Source of the DNA: Anaerolinea sp.
GTDB taxonomy: Bacteria > Chloroflexota > Anaerolineae > Anaerolineales > Anaerolineaceae
Assembly (NCBI GenBank): GCA_013824385.1
Contig: PNNU01000032.1
Coordinates: 1-14,770, forward strand
Direction: 5' to 3'
DNA: 14,770 nt
Positions 1 to 7,488 of the stretch are shown here, one piece after another. How positions within the stretch are numbered: the stretch's first letter is position 1; each line of letters begins with the position of its first letter. A model generated the notes under the pieces. It was not told the DNA's origin. It searched no databases and saw only the letters and a program-made list of their open reading frames with translations. A program made the position numbers and the translations under genes.

Positions 1-12
1 ACCAGGTGAAAA

Positions 13-1329
13 ATGGATCTTTCCAGTCAACTCATTGAAAAATTACAAAATAAAACTGCCCGCGTGGCGGTATTGGGTATGGGTTACGTAGGGCTGCCTT
101 TTGCCACTGTATTTGCCGAAGCCGGGTTTGAAGTTACAGGCATTGACCCGATCTCCGAAAAAATGGAGCGGCTCAATCACGGCGAAAGCTACATCATGGA
201 TGTGCCCAACGAACAGGTGGCACGTTTGGTGAAAGCTGGCAAGTTGAAAGGTACCAGCGATTATTCTGTGCTCAAAGACATTGATGCGGTCGCCATTTGT
301 GTGCCCACCCCTCTGCGTCAGACCGGGGACCCCGATCTCTCTTTCATTATTAACGCCGCCGAAGGGTTGGCTCCTTTTGTACACGCCGGCATGGTGGTGG
401 TGTTGGAATCCAGCACCTACCCTGGCACGACGCGCGAACTGGTGCTGCCCGCCCTTACTGAAAAAAGCGGATTGATCGCCGGTGAGAATGTCTTCATCGC
501 CTTTTCACCCGAGAGGGTTGATCCGGGACGTGAAGATTGGACCACCAAAAATACCCCCAAAGTCATCGGTGGCATCACCGAAAAATGCACGGAAGTTTCG
601 GCTGCCTGGTACGCTCAGGCATTGGATACTGTGGTGGCCGTTACTTCCACTGAAGTAGCCGAGATGGCCAAGCTGCTTGAGAATACCTTCCGCATGATCA
701 ACATTGGCTTTGTCAATGAGTTGGCGCTGATGTGCGACCGTCTGGGCGTGGATGTATGGGAAGTGATCGACGCCGCCGCCACCAAGCCATTTGGCTTTAT
801 GAAATTCCAACCTGGCCCCGGTTTGGGCGGACATTGCATCCCTATTGACCCGCTTTACCTCTCCTGGAAGTTGCATTCCCTTAATTACACGGCCCGCTTT
901 ATTGAGCTGGCTTCAGAAATCAACCTCAGCATGCCTCGCTTTGTCATCACCAAGGTGCAGGATGGACTGAATGACCACCAGAAATCATTGAAGGGCAGTG
1001 ATGTGTTGGTGTTGGGTGCGGCATACAAGCCCGATATTGACGATCTGCGTGAATCCCCTGCAATTGATGTGATCATGCTGCTTCAGGCAAAGGGTGCCAA
1101 GGTCAGTTATCACGATCCCTATATTCCTTCGATCAAGCTCGATGACAAGAAGATTGAATCCGTACCGGATGTAATGAAAGCCGTCAAATCTGCAGATTGC
1201 GTGGTGATCATCACCAATCACAAGGTCTACGATTATGCAGCCATTCTGAAAGAATCCAGGCTGATCATCGATACCCGAAATGCATTAGGTAAAGCAGGGG
1301 CAAAAAACGCAAAGGTGGTACGTCTTTAA
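13..1329 (+). CDS. Nucleotide-sugar 6-dehydrogenase, UDP-GlcNAc dehydrogenase (WbpA/WecC) type
   Basis: Predicted cytoplasmic enzyme that oxidises C6 of a UDP-sugar to the uronic acid with two NAD+, feeding polysaccharide synthesis. The 438-aa length is normal for the UDP-glucose/GDP-mannose dehydrogenase family. Visible are the N-terminal Rossmann motif GMGYVGLPFA (about residues 22-31), the FSPERVDPG segment, a central dimerisation domain, and the catalytic-cysteine motif GGHCIPIDP with Cys275. The C-terminal UDP-binding domain contains 'GAAYKPDIDDLRESP'. The SPERxDPG...TTKNxPKVIGG signature is closer to UDP-GlcNAc/UDP-GalNAc dehydrogenases (WbpA, WbpO/TviB) than to UDP-glucose dehydrogenases, but the exact substrate is inferred. 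The ATG at 13 follows an AGGTGA ribosome site at 4-9 with very short spacing. Its stop overlaps the next start by one base (TAATG), so the epimerase is probably translationally coupled. The operon promoter lies upstream of the window. Confidence 0.93.
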   Translation: MDLSSQLIEKLQNKTARVAVLGMGYVGLPFATVFAEAGFEVTGIDPISEKMERLNHGESYIMDVPNEQVARLVKAGKLKGTSDYSVLKDIDAVAICVPTPLRQTGDPDLSFIINAAEGLAPFVHAGMVVVLESSTYPGTTRELVLPALTEKSGLIAGENVFIAFSPERVDPGREDWTTKNTPKVIGGITEKCTEVSAAWYAQALDTVVAVTSTEVAEMAKLLENTFRMINIGFVNELALMCDRLGVDVWEVIDAAATKPFGFMKFQPGPGLGGHCIPIDPLYLSWKLHSLNYTARFIELASEINLSMPRFVITKVQDGLNDHQKSLKGSDVLVLGAAYKPDIDDLRESPAIDVIMLLQAKGAKVSYHDPYIPSIKLDDKKIESVPDVMKAVKSADCVVIITNHKVYDYAAILKESRLIIDTRNALGKAGAKNAKVVRL

Positions 1330-2306
1330 TGGCAAAGTATCTGGTTACCGGAGCTGCTGGTTTCATTGCTCGCCGCGTCATCGAAAAACTGACCATTGAA
1401 GGTCATCAAGTTGTAGGTGTGGATAATGTCAATGATTCTTATGATGTTCGATTGAAACAATGGAGACTGAATCGCCTTTCAGCTATTAAAGATTTCACAT
1501 TTATTAAAGATGATATTTTAAGACCAGGTATGTTTGATGAATTATCCCGCAAACATCCTGAATGTCAGGCAGTGATCCATTTGGCAGCGCGTGCGGGTGT
1601 GCGTCAGGCGGTTGAAATGCCTGATGTTTATTTGCAAACCAACGCCGCAGGCACGTTAAACGTGTTGGAGTGGTGTCGTAAGATGGGCGTCAAGAAAATT
1701 GTCATGGCTTCCACGTCCTCCATTTATGGGGCTACTCCGCCTTTGCCCACCCCTGAAGACGCTGATTCAAGTCACCCTCTTCAAATATATGCCGCCAGTA
1801 AAAAAGCTGCTGAAGTTATGGTTCATACTTATCATCATTTATTCGGCCTGGATGCTACCATCGTCCGTTTTTTCACGGTCTATGGTCCGGCTGGACGTCC
1901 CGATATGGTCATGTTCCGCTTCGCACAGTGGGTGGCCGAAGGCAAACCCGTGCAGGTTACCGGCGACGGGTCTCAAATGCGCGGCTTCACCAACCTCGAA
2001 GACATCGCGGACGGTGTGATTTTGGCCTTGAAACCGCTGGGTTATGAGATTATCAACCTGGGTGGACACGAAACCATCACCATCTCTGAACTGCTCGAGA
2101 AAATTGAACAACGTGTCGGAAAGAAAGCCAGGGTGGAATATATCCCCCGGCACCCGGCGGATGTCGAAGCCAACTGGGCGGACGTGACCAAAGCGAAAAC
2201 CATGTTGGGCTGGCAGCCCAAGGTAGGCCTGGATGAAGGCATCACCGGCCTGGTCAACTGGTATATGGAACAACGTTCCTGGGCGAGCCAGGTATTAACT
2301 CCATGA
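1329..2306 (+). CDS. NAD-dependent epimerase/dehydratase, UDP-glucuronate 4-epimerase-like
   Basis: Extended short-chain dehydrogenase/reductase of 325 aa, cytoplasmic, probably epimerising C4 of a UDP-uronic acid or UDP-hexose. The NAD-binding motif is TGAAGFIA (residues 7-14), with Ala where most relatives have the third Gly. The catalytic set is Ser/Thr in ASTSSIYG (127-134) plus Tyr154 and Lys158 (YAASK). The segment FFTVYGPAGRPDM is typical of UDP-glucuronate 4-epimerases such as CapI/LspL, and RGFTNLEDIADG is the usual substrate-loop region. It overlaps the dehydrogenase by one base and the flippase by four (ATGA), so the dehydrogenase product is its likely substrate. Base composition is mosaic: the stretch around 1440-1560 is clearly AT-richer than the part after about 1900. 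A 4,6-dehydratase role is less likely from these motifs; exact specificity is unresolved. Confidence 0.9.
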   Translation: MAKYLVTGAAGFIARRVIEKLTIEGHQVVGVDNVNDSYDVRLKQWRLNRLSAIKDFTFIKDDILRPGMFDELSRKHPECQAVIHLAARAGVRQAVEMPDVYLQTNAAGTLNVLEWCRKMGVKKIVMASTSSIYGATPPLPTPEDADSSHPLQIYAASKKAAEVMVHTYHHLFGLDATIVRFFTVYGPAGRPDMVMFRFAQWVAEGKPVQVTGDGSQMRGFTNLEDIADGVILALKPLGYEIINLGGHETITISELLEKIEQRVGKKARVEYIPRHPADVEANWADVTKAKTMLGWQPKVGLDEGITGLVNWYMEQRSWASQVLTP

Positions 2307-3676
2307 GTCAATTGAAAGAAAAAATACTACGATTTCTAAGAAATGACCCCATCTTTAGCCGGTTTTTGAAAAATTCCGGCTATATGTTTTCTTCCAGCAC
2401 CATCAGTGTTGCGCTGGTCGCTGTGCAAAGCATTTTTGCGGCCAGCCTGTTGGGCACAAGACAATTGGGATTGATTACGATCGCCATTTCTGCAGTCACG
2501 ACGATCAACCAAATATTCTCTTTTCGCATGGGAGAATTTGTCATCCGCTTCTTTACCAAAGCCAAAGAAGAAGGCGGTCTTCCACATGCCATAGCGGTAA
2601 TCAAAACCTCAATTTTGGTTGAGAGTATCACCTCGGTTTGTGCCTTTGTATTTCTATTGTTAATTGCACATGTTGCATCACCACTATTTGCCAAGGATTT
2701 TGATCCAGCACTTTTATCCCCTTTAATTCAGCTTTTTGGTATTGCGATTTTGGCAAATCTTTTTACCGAAACCTCCAATGGTGTGCTCAGAGTCACCAAT
2801 CATTACAAAACACAAGCTGCAATAGGATTGATCCAATCCATTATCACCTTTTCTATTATTACGCTGGCATTCATCTTCAAATGGGGTTTGCTCGTTGTTT
2901 TGTTGGCTTATCTTGTGGGAAAAATATTTGTTGGCGTCAGCCCCATGCTCATGGCATTAAGGGTGATGCCTCTTGAATTTGGAAGAGATTGGTGGAAAAC
3001 TAAAATTTCAATTTTGACCTCCGTCAAAGAAATGACTCGTTTCGTGGTCAGCACTAATTTGAGTGGCACGATTAAGCAGTTATCCAATGAAAGTGAACCC
3101 CTATGGATAGGTTTGTTCCTGAGTGAAGGGGCAGTCGGATTGTATAAAATTGCGATGAGCGTGGCAAACTTGTTGACCATCCCAATTACGCCGTTCATCC
3201 AGACTGCATTTCCTGAAATCACTCGCAGTGTGGTTTCAAAGAAATGGGCTCAATTGCGGAAATTGTTACGGCAGATTACATTGGTAGCCTCGGTGTGGAC
3301 TATTCCTGCAACACTCTTTTTGGTAATCTTTGGCAAGTGGATCCTTACTTATATTTACACACCAATATTGGAATATACGCCTGCTTACACTCCAATGCTC
3401 ATTCTATTGGTGGGCTATGCTTTTACAAATGTTTATTTTTGGAACCGTAGTTTGCTGCTTTCCTTTGGAAAAGCCAACATTCCGTTATATGTGTTGGCAG
3501 TCGGCGGAATCTTAAAAATGGCATTGGCTTTTGTGGTCGTACCTAAATTTGGAATCAATGGAGAGGCCGCATTACTTTCGGGTTATTTCATCCTCTCAAC
3601 CGGGGCTATGATTGTGATTGGCAACTCAGTGATCAAGAAATCAGAAAAAGCCGAGCCTGAAATTGAGGCAGTATGA
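2303..3676 (+). CDS. Polysaccharide flippase, Wzx-like (MOP superfamily)
   Basis: Integral membrane protein of 457 aa with about 12-14 hydrophobic segments, the size and pattern of oligosaccharide/lipid flippases of the MOP exporter superfamily (Wzx/RfbX, polysaccharide_synt domain). It would move undecaprenyl-linked oligosaccharide from the cytoplasmic to the outer face of the membrane. Family-like features are the early 'GTRQLGLITIAISA' segment, the mid-protein 'NESEPLWIGLFLSEGAVGLYKIA' type region (residues about 260-285), and a conserved Pro/Phe-rich segment 'PITPFIQTAFPEI'. The start is an ATG inside an ATGA overlap with the epimerase. It ends in an ATGA overlap with the glycosyltransferase, whose GAGG ribosome site lies in this gene at 3665-3668. 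GC content is visibly lower than in the flanking genes, as is common for flippases in exchangeable glycan loci. No catalytic motif exists to fix the substrate. Confidence 0.88.
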   Translation: MSQLKEKILRFLRNDPIFSRFLKNSGYMFSSSTISVALVAVQSIFAASLLGTRQLGLITIAISAVTTINQIFSFRMGEFVIRFFTKAKEEGGLPHAIAVIKTSILVESITSVCAFVFLLLIAHVASPLFAKDFDPALLSPLIQLFGIAILANLFTETSNGVLRVTNHYKTQAAIGLIQSIITFSIITLAFIFKWGLLVVLLAYLVGKIFVGVSPMLMALRVMPLEFGRDWWKTKISILTSVKEMTRFVVSTNLSGTIKQLSNESEPLWIGLFLSEGAVGLYKIAMSVANLLTIPITPFIQTAFPEITRSVVSKKWAQLRKLLRQITLVASVWTIPATLFLVIFGKWILTYIYTPILEYTPAYTPMLILLVGYAFTNVYFWNRSLLLSFGKANIPLYVLAVGGILKMALAFVVVPKFGINGEAALLSGYFILSTGAMIVIGNSVIKKSEKAEPEIEAV

Positions 3677-4803
3677 AAATTGCCTATATCGCCACCTCCA
3701 GCATCCCTTCCTCCACCGCCAACAGTATTCAGGTGATGAAGGTCTGTCAGGCATTGGCCCAACTGGGACATGAAGCCCTTCTGCTCATCCCCGGTAGCGG
3801 AGAATTGCATTGGGATGAACTGACTCACCAATATGGCCTCACCACAAGGTTCCCTGTCACACGTGTTGTTTCCATCAAAGCTCTTAGACGATTTGATTTC
3901 ATCATTGCGGCTTTGAATCAGGCCAAAAGCCTCAAAGTGGAGGCGGTTTACACGCGCATGTTATGGGTGGCTGTGATCGCTCAGCTTCGCGGCCTTCCTG
4001 TGATGTTGGAACTTCACGATGTTCCCGCGGGACGGCTGGGTAAACCACTATTTATTCGTTATATGAATTCAAATTCAAAAAAACTGACCGTGCTCATAAC
4101 AAAAGCACTGGGCAAGGTGATTGAAAAACGCTTTGAACTGATCATCCCAGAAAAAACGGTGGTAATTGCACCTGACGGCGTGGATGACGCGCGTTATCAA
4201 TCTCTGCCTGAAGCAGTGGAAGCCAGAAAACAGTTGGGAATTATTGAAAACATGACCGCTGTTTATACCGGTGGTTTTTACAAAGGCCGCGGATTGGAAT
4301 TATTGGTGGAACTGGCCAAAGCATTCCCACAAGTGCAGTTCTTGTGGGTGGGCGGCAAACCCGAAGCCGTAGCAGGCTGGAAGACCGTTATCGACAATCT
4401 CAAATTGACAAACATCCAACTCACCGGGTTCATTCCTAATGAACAGTTGCCTCTTTACCAGGCAGCAGGGGATATCTTGTTGATGCCATTTGGAAAGTCC
4501 ATTTCGGGCAGCAGCGGCGGCAACACCGCGGAAGTATGCAGTCCATTGAAAATGTTCGAATATATGGCAGCCGGGCGAGCCATCCTGACCAGCGATCTGC
4601 CCGTGCTTCGCGAAGTACTCAATGAGAGCAATGCGCTCTTTTATGCCATCGAAGATTTTGATGACCTGAAAGCCAAATTCACCATTCTGACAACTGACGC
4701 TGATCTGCGCGAAAGATTGGCCAGGCAGGCCAGAACGGATGTTGTTCAATACACCTGGCAGGAACGTATGCAAAAGATCATACAGCGCTTTACCGAGGTC
4801 TAA
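3673..4803 (+). CDS. Glycosyltransferase, GT4-like (GT-B fold)
   Basis: Predicted cytoplasmic, membrane-associated retaining glycosyltransferase of 376 aa that adds one sugar from a nucleotide donor to a lipid-linked glycan. The N-terminal acceptor domain starts MKIAYIATSSIPSSTANSIQ, with the family's substrate loop after the first strand. The C-terminal donor domain has 'AVYTGGFYKGRGLELLVELA' and the sugar-nucleotide motif SPLKMFEYMAAGR (from residue 290, Glu296) followed by 'TSDLPVLREVL', as in Glycos_transf_1/GT4 proteins. A Gly/Ser-rich loop (SGSSGGNTAEV) precedes that motif. The ATG start overlaps the flippase stop as ATGA and has GAGG four bases upstream. The TAA stop overlaps the next ATG by one base. 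Donor and acceptor cannot be read from the sequence. It is the only soluble glycosyltransferase in the window, so more genes of the pathway probably lie upstream. Confidence 0.9.
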   Translation: MKIAYIATSSIPSSTANSIQVMKVCQALAQLGHEALLLIPGSGELHWDELTHQYGLTTRFPVTRVVSIKALRRFDFIIAALNQAKSLKVEAVYTRMLWVAVIAQLRGLPVMLELHDVPAGRLGKPLFIRYMNSNSKKLTVLITKALGKVIEKRFELIIPEKTVVIAPDGVDDARYQSLPEAVEARKQLGIIENMTAVYTGGFYKGRGLELLVELAKAFPQVQFLWVGGKPEAVAGWKTVIDNLKLTNIQLTGFIPNEQLPLYQAAGDILLMPFGKSISGSSGGNTAEVCSPLKMFEYMAAGRAILTSDLPVLREVLNESNALFYAIEDFDDLKAKFTILTTDADLRERLARQARTDVVQYTWQERMQKIIQRFTEV

Positions 4804-6335
4804 TGAAAAAATCCGGTTTACTTATTAAAGACAGCCTTTGGGCTTTAGGTGCAGGATTGGTGTTGGGAGTTGTGATAAGCGCTATCAGCCCCGGCGGTTT
4901 TTGGCTTGGCTGGTTGAAGTGTGGAGTGTTAAGCACTTTATTGACGCTGGGGCTGATCCGAGTATGGCGATTGACGGGGGCAGGACGTACTCTGGCTTTG
5001 CTCATGCTGGTTACTTTTGTGATCCGCATCGGGTTTGGGCTCTTCCTGAACCAGGGTTTGCCCCAATTGGGGTTCGACAACCCGGTGCAAAACAGCGGTT
5101 ATGTTTTTTCTGACGCCCATGACCGAGACCAGGCGGCCTATCAAATGGCAGTTTCTGACAAAGCCTGGCTGCCTCAAATTAAAGCAAATATCGCAGCCGA
5201 TCAATATGGCGGGTTGTTGACCCTCAGCGCCTTGATCTATTGGGTCTTCTCAGCCGATGTACATCGTCCGTTGTTGATGGTGTTATTCTCCGCCGCGGTG
5301 ATGGCCGCCGGTCTGGCGTTTCTTTTTGCAGCGGTCAATCGCAAATGGGGCGCCAAAATGGCCATGATTGCGGCATGGATCTACGCGCTCTATCCTGACG
5401 GGGTGCTGCTGGGCAGCTCACAAATGCGCGAACCGATCCTGATCGGGCTGACCTGTCTGCTCTTGTGGAGTGTGGTGGATTGGAAAAGCAAGCCCATTCG
5501 TTCATTGGTCTTTGCCTTGATCATCAGCGCAGTAATCTGCCTCTTCTCTATTCCGGGAGCAGGAGCAGCATTTACCGTTATCTTGGGACTGGTGTTTTTT
5601 GAGTGGCTGCAAGATCAATCCAACCCGCGGACGAGAAAAATGGCACTGCTCGTGTTCGCCGTTTTCCTTGGATTGGTGGGCGTGGCCGGTTGGTTGTGGC
5701 TTAAAAATGGTCTTTCATACGAATACTTTATCACCCAATCCGGTTCCGGCTGGATCACGGCCTTACTCGAACAGTATGGTAACCAATTTCAGATTCCCTT
5801 TATCACTTTCTATGGGCTGACCCAACCGCTTCTGCCAGCAGCTCTGGTGGATTCATCCCTGCCGATTTGGAAGGGTATTGCCATCTTCCGCGCCGCGGGA
5901 TGGTATTTCATCATTCCATTCCTGCTTTATGGATTTATCGCGATTTTCAAAGCAGAAAAAGAAGAAAATCGGGCCGTGCTCATTTTTCTTGGGCTGGCTC
6001 TGGCAGCCTGGATCTTGATCTCATCATTACGTGCCGGCGGTGATCAATGGGATAATCCGCGCTACCGCACCACTTTTCTACCCTGGATCGCAATTTTGGC
6101 GGCTTGGGTTTGTCTGAGAGTGCGCCAGCAGAAACGCCCCTGGTTTTGGCGGATTGTGGCGGTCGAAGTGATATTCGTGGTGGTTTTTCTGGATTGGTAT
6201 CTCTATCGGAACTTCAACTTTGGCCCGTTAATTCCTTTTCCGGTTTTAATGCTGTTTCTCGGGGGTACTTCGGTTTTGATCCTTATTGGCGGGCTTGTTT
6301 GGGATAAAAAAACCACCGGCAAGAAACTCCGGTGA
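4803..6335 (+). CDS. Polytopic membrane protein, GT-C/GT39-like glycosyltransferase or polymerase
   Basis: Integral membrane protein of 510 aa with roughly 11-13 hydrophobic segments, the last gene of the polysaccharide operon. After three N-terminal helices there is an acidic extracytoplasmic stretch, VFSDAHDRD at residues 101-109, in the position where GT-C enzymes (PMT/ArnT, GT39) carry catalytic aspartates. A second conserved-looking segment is LYPDGVLLGSSQMREP (about 195-210). Near the C terminus is a polar loop, RAGGDQWDNPRYR (410-422), of a kind I associate with uncharacterised Anaerolineae membrane glycosyltransferases. It would use polyprenyl-phosphate sugars on the outer face, or act as a Wzy-type polymerase, which is otherwise missing here. 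Its start is coupled to the GT4-like gene (TAATG) with GAGGT at 4795-4799. Its last codons lie within the terminator of the convergent minus-strand gene. The GT-C assignment is moderate; sugar specificity is unknown. Confidence 0.75.
   Translation: MKKSGLLIKDSLWALGAGLVLGVVISAISPGGFWLGWLKCGVLSTLLTLGLIRVWRLTGAGRTLALLMLVTFVIRIGFGLFLNQGLPQLGFDNPVQNSGYVFSDAHDRDQAAYQMAVSDKAWLPQIKANIAADQYGGLLTLSALIYWVFSADVHRPLLMVLFSAAVMAAGLAFLFAAVNRKWGAKMAMIAAWIYALYPDGVLLGSSQMREPILIGLTCLLLWSVVDWKSKPIRSLVFALIISAVICLFSIPGAGAAFTVILGLVFFEWLQDQSNPRTRKMALLVFAVFLGLVGVAGWLWLKNGLSYEYFITQSGSGWITALLEQYGNQFQIPFITFYGLTQPLLPAALVDSSLPIWKGIAIFRAAGWYFIIPFLLYGFIAIFKAEKEENRAVLIFLGLALAAWILISSLRAGGDQWDNPRYRTTFLPWIAILAAWVCLRVRQQKRPWFWRIVAVEVIFVVVFLDWYLYRNFNFGPLIPFPVLMLFLGGTSVLILIGGLVWDKKTTGKKLR
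6306..6334 (-). terminator. Intrinsic terminator of the minus-strand small gene, possibly bidirectional
   Basis: Read on the minus strand, a perfect 6-bp stem CACCGG/CCGGTG (6329-6334 with 6314-6319, 9-nt loop) is followed by GG and seven T residues (6306-6312). This is a classic rho-independent terminator about 18 bases past the stop of the minus-strand gene. It overlaps the final codons of the plus-strand GT-C-like gene. On the plus strand the same hairpin is followed only by a weak T-rich run (ATTTAT), so termination of the polysaccharide operon here is possible but less certain. Confidence 0.7.
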
Positions 6336-6351
6336 TTTATAAGCGATAGTT

Positions 6352-6660
6352 TTAGGCTTCCCATTGTCCTACATCGGTCCAGGCGTATTCCAGGTGAGAG
6401 GCGGCTACCTTGCCGGCTTTTTTGCGCACACGACCATAAGCCCATTGCATCAACTTGTTGCCCCCGATTTCATCCAGGCGTTTTCCGATGGCGCGAGTTC
6501 TGACGTGCCGGCATTGACCGTTGTAGCCATTGCCTGGACGTTCTGACAAATAATCTTCCTTTATTCCGATGTTGATCAATTCAGCTAACAAGGATTGTAC
6601 TTCCTTGTTCATATCTGCAGGATACAATTTCGCACCAAAGATGAAATCTAAAAAAGCCAT
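6352..6660 (-). CDS. Small hypothetical protein, 102 aa
   Basis: I do not recognise a named family. The protein starts MAFLDFIFGAKLYPADMNKE and has no signal peptide or clear membrane helix. It carries a single Cys (Cys50) in a polar, basic segment (NGQCRHVRTRAIGKRLDEIGG, about residues 48-67) and ends in a Trp-rich tail (LEYAWTDVGQWEA), so it is probably a small helical cytoplasmic protein. I chose the ATG at 6660 because an AGAGG ribosome site lies 7 nt before it; an in-frame start farther upstream (6732) would run through the divergent promoter region and has no such site. The gene stands alone against the direction of every other gene in the window and has its own intrinsic terminator, so it is likely a real independent transcript. 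The function is unknown. Confidence 0.75.
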   Translation of the reverse strand: MAFLDFIFGAKLYPADMNKEVQSLLAELINIGIKEDYLSERPGNGYNGQCRHVRTRAIGKRLDEIGGNKLMQWAYGRVRKKAGKVAASHLEYAWTDVGQWEA

Positions 6661-6684
6661 AGGGTAACCTCTGCTACAGGAATG

Positions 6685-6713
6685 GAAACAATCTGCATTA
6701 ATCATACTATAAT
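6685..6713 (+). promoter_or_regulatory. Promoter of the PIG-L deacetylase gene (leaderless candidate)
   Basis: A perfect TATAAT lies at 6708-6713, with a weak -35 (GAAACA, 6685-6690; three of six consensus bases) at 17-bp spacing. Transcription would be expected to start at about 6720-6721, on the chosen ATG, and no Shine-Dalgarno sequence precedes that ATG. The intergenic space is shared with the divergent minus-strand gene, so the two promoters must overlap or lie side by side. I see only weak minus-strand candidates there (for example a TATGAT read from 6706 to 6701). Confidence 0.6.
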
Positions 6714-6720
6714 TTGTTTC

Positions 6721-7473
6721 ATGTTTACACAAAAAACCAAAAAAATCTTTTTATCCCCCCACTTGGATGACGCTGTATACTCATGCGGGGGAATCATCAA
6801 AGAATTGATTACTCAGAGAATCCCGGTCGAGGTTTGGTCCATTTTTACAGCTGATCCCCCAGAAGGAGCACTTTCTCCATTTGCTCAATCACTGCACTCA
6901 CGCTGGAATGAAAAGTCCAATCCTTCATGGATTCGCAGAGAAGAAGACAAACACGCCCTTGAACTTCTGGGCGGCACTTATCGGCATCTATATTATCCCG
7001 ATTGTATTTACCGCAGATATCCTCAAACTAATGAACCCATCATTAAAAAGGATGCGGATCTTTTTTCTGAGGATTATGTGATTGAAAAAGACCTCCTTGC
7101 CAATCTGGCGAATGATTTGAAGTCTCACCTCCCATTAGGTGCCGAAATCATATCGCCTCTAGGGATGGGAGGACACGTCGATCATCGGATCACACGCTTA
7201 GCCGCCGAAAGCCTGGGCAGACCGTTATGGTACTATGCGGATTATCCGTATGCAGCCAAGGACCCCTCCAGTGTGAATGCGTTCCTGCCGGAAAATGCCG
7301 AGCCGGAAGTATTGGAAGTCACAGATCAAGGGGTTGAGGCATGGCTTAAGGCCATTGCCTGTTATCGTTCGCAGATCAGTTCGTTCTGGGCATCTGAGGA
7401 TGAAATGAATAAAGCGGTCAGACAGTATGCCAGTCTGCCGATAGCCCGCACATTGTGGCACAAAACACTTTGA
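6721..7473 (+). CDS. PIG-L/LmbE family zinc-dependent N-deacetylase
   Basis: Predicted cytoplasmic metal-dependent hydrolase of 250 aa that removes an N-acyl group from a GlcNAc-type substrate, as in MshB, BshB and PIG-L. The N-terminal motif SPHLDD (residues 12-17) supplies the metal ligands His14 and Asp17 and the general base Asp16. The third ligand is in GGHVDH (His152-His155; equivalent to HxDH in the family). The length fits the family. I chose the ATG at 6721 over an in-frame ATG at 6682, because the upstream one would add 13 atypical residues and overlap the -10 box, whereas from 6721 the first strand (KKIFLSPHLDD) begins at once. The methyltransferase follows after 15 nt and is probably co-transcribed. 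Substrate is unknown; the nearby glycan operon suggests a sugar nucleotide or glycolipid, but thiol-cofactor or natural-product roles also occur in this family. Confidence 0.9.
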   Translation: MFTQKTKKIFLSPHLDDAVYSCGGIIKELITQRIPVEVWSIFTADPPEGALSPFAQSLHSRWNEKSNPSWIRREEDKHALELLGGTYRHLYYPDCIYRRYPQTNEPIIKKDADLFSEDYVIEKDLLANLANDLKSHLPLGAEIISPLGMGGHVDHRITRLAAESLGRPLWYYADYPYAAKDPSSVNAFLPENAEPEVLEVTDQGVEAWLKAIACYRSQISSFWASEDEMNKAVRQYASLPIARTLWHKTL

Positions 7474-7488
7474 TTTATTGGAGCCGTC

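Noticed and set aside
4300..4773. A 157-residue minus-strand open frame
   Set aside because: It is antisense to the donor-binding domain of the glycosyltransferase and reflects that gene's codon bias; nothing recognisable in the translation.
6682..6720. An upstream in-frame ATG for the PIG-L gene
   Set aside because: It would place the start before the perfect -10 box and add 13 residues that do not fit the family, which begins just before the PHxDD strand.
6661..6732. A longer N terminus for the minus-strand small gene, starting at 6732
   Set aside because: The extra 24 residues are translated from the divergent promoter region; the ATG at 6660 has an AGAGG site at good spacing.
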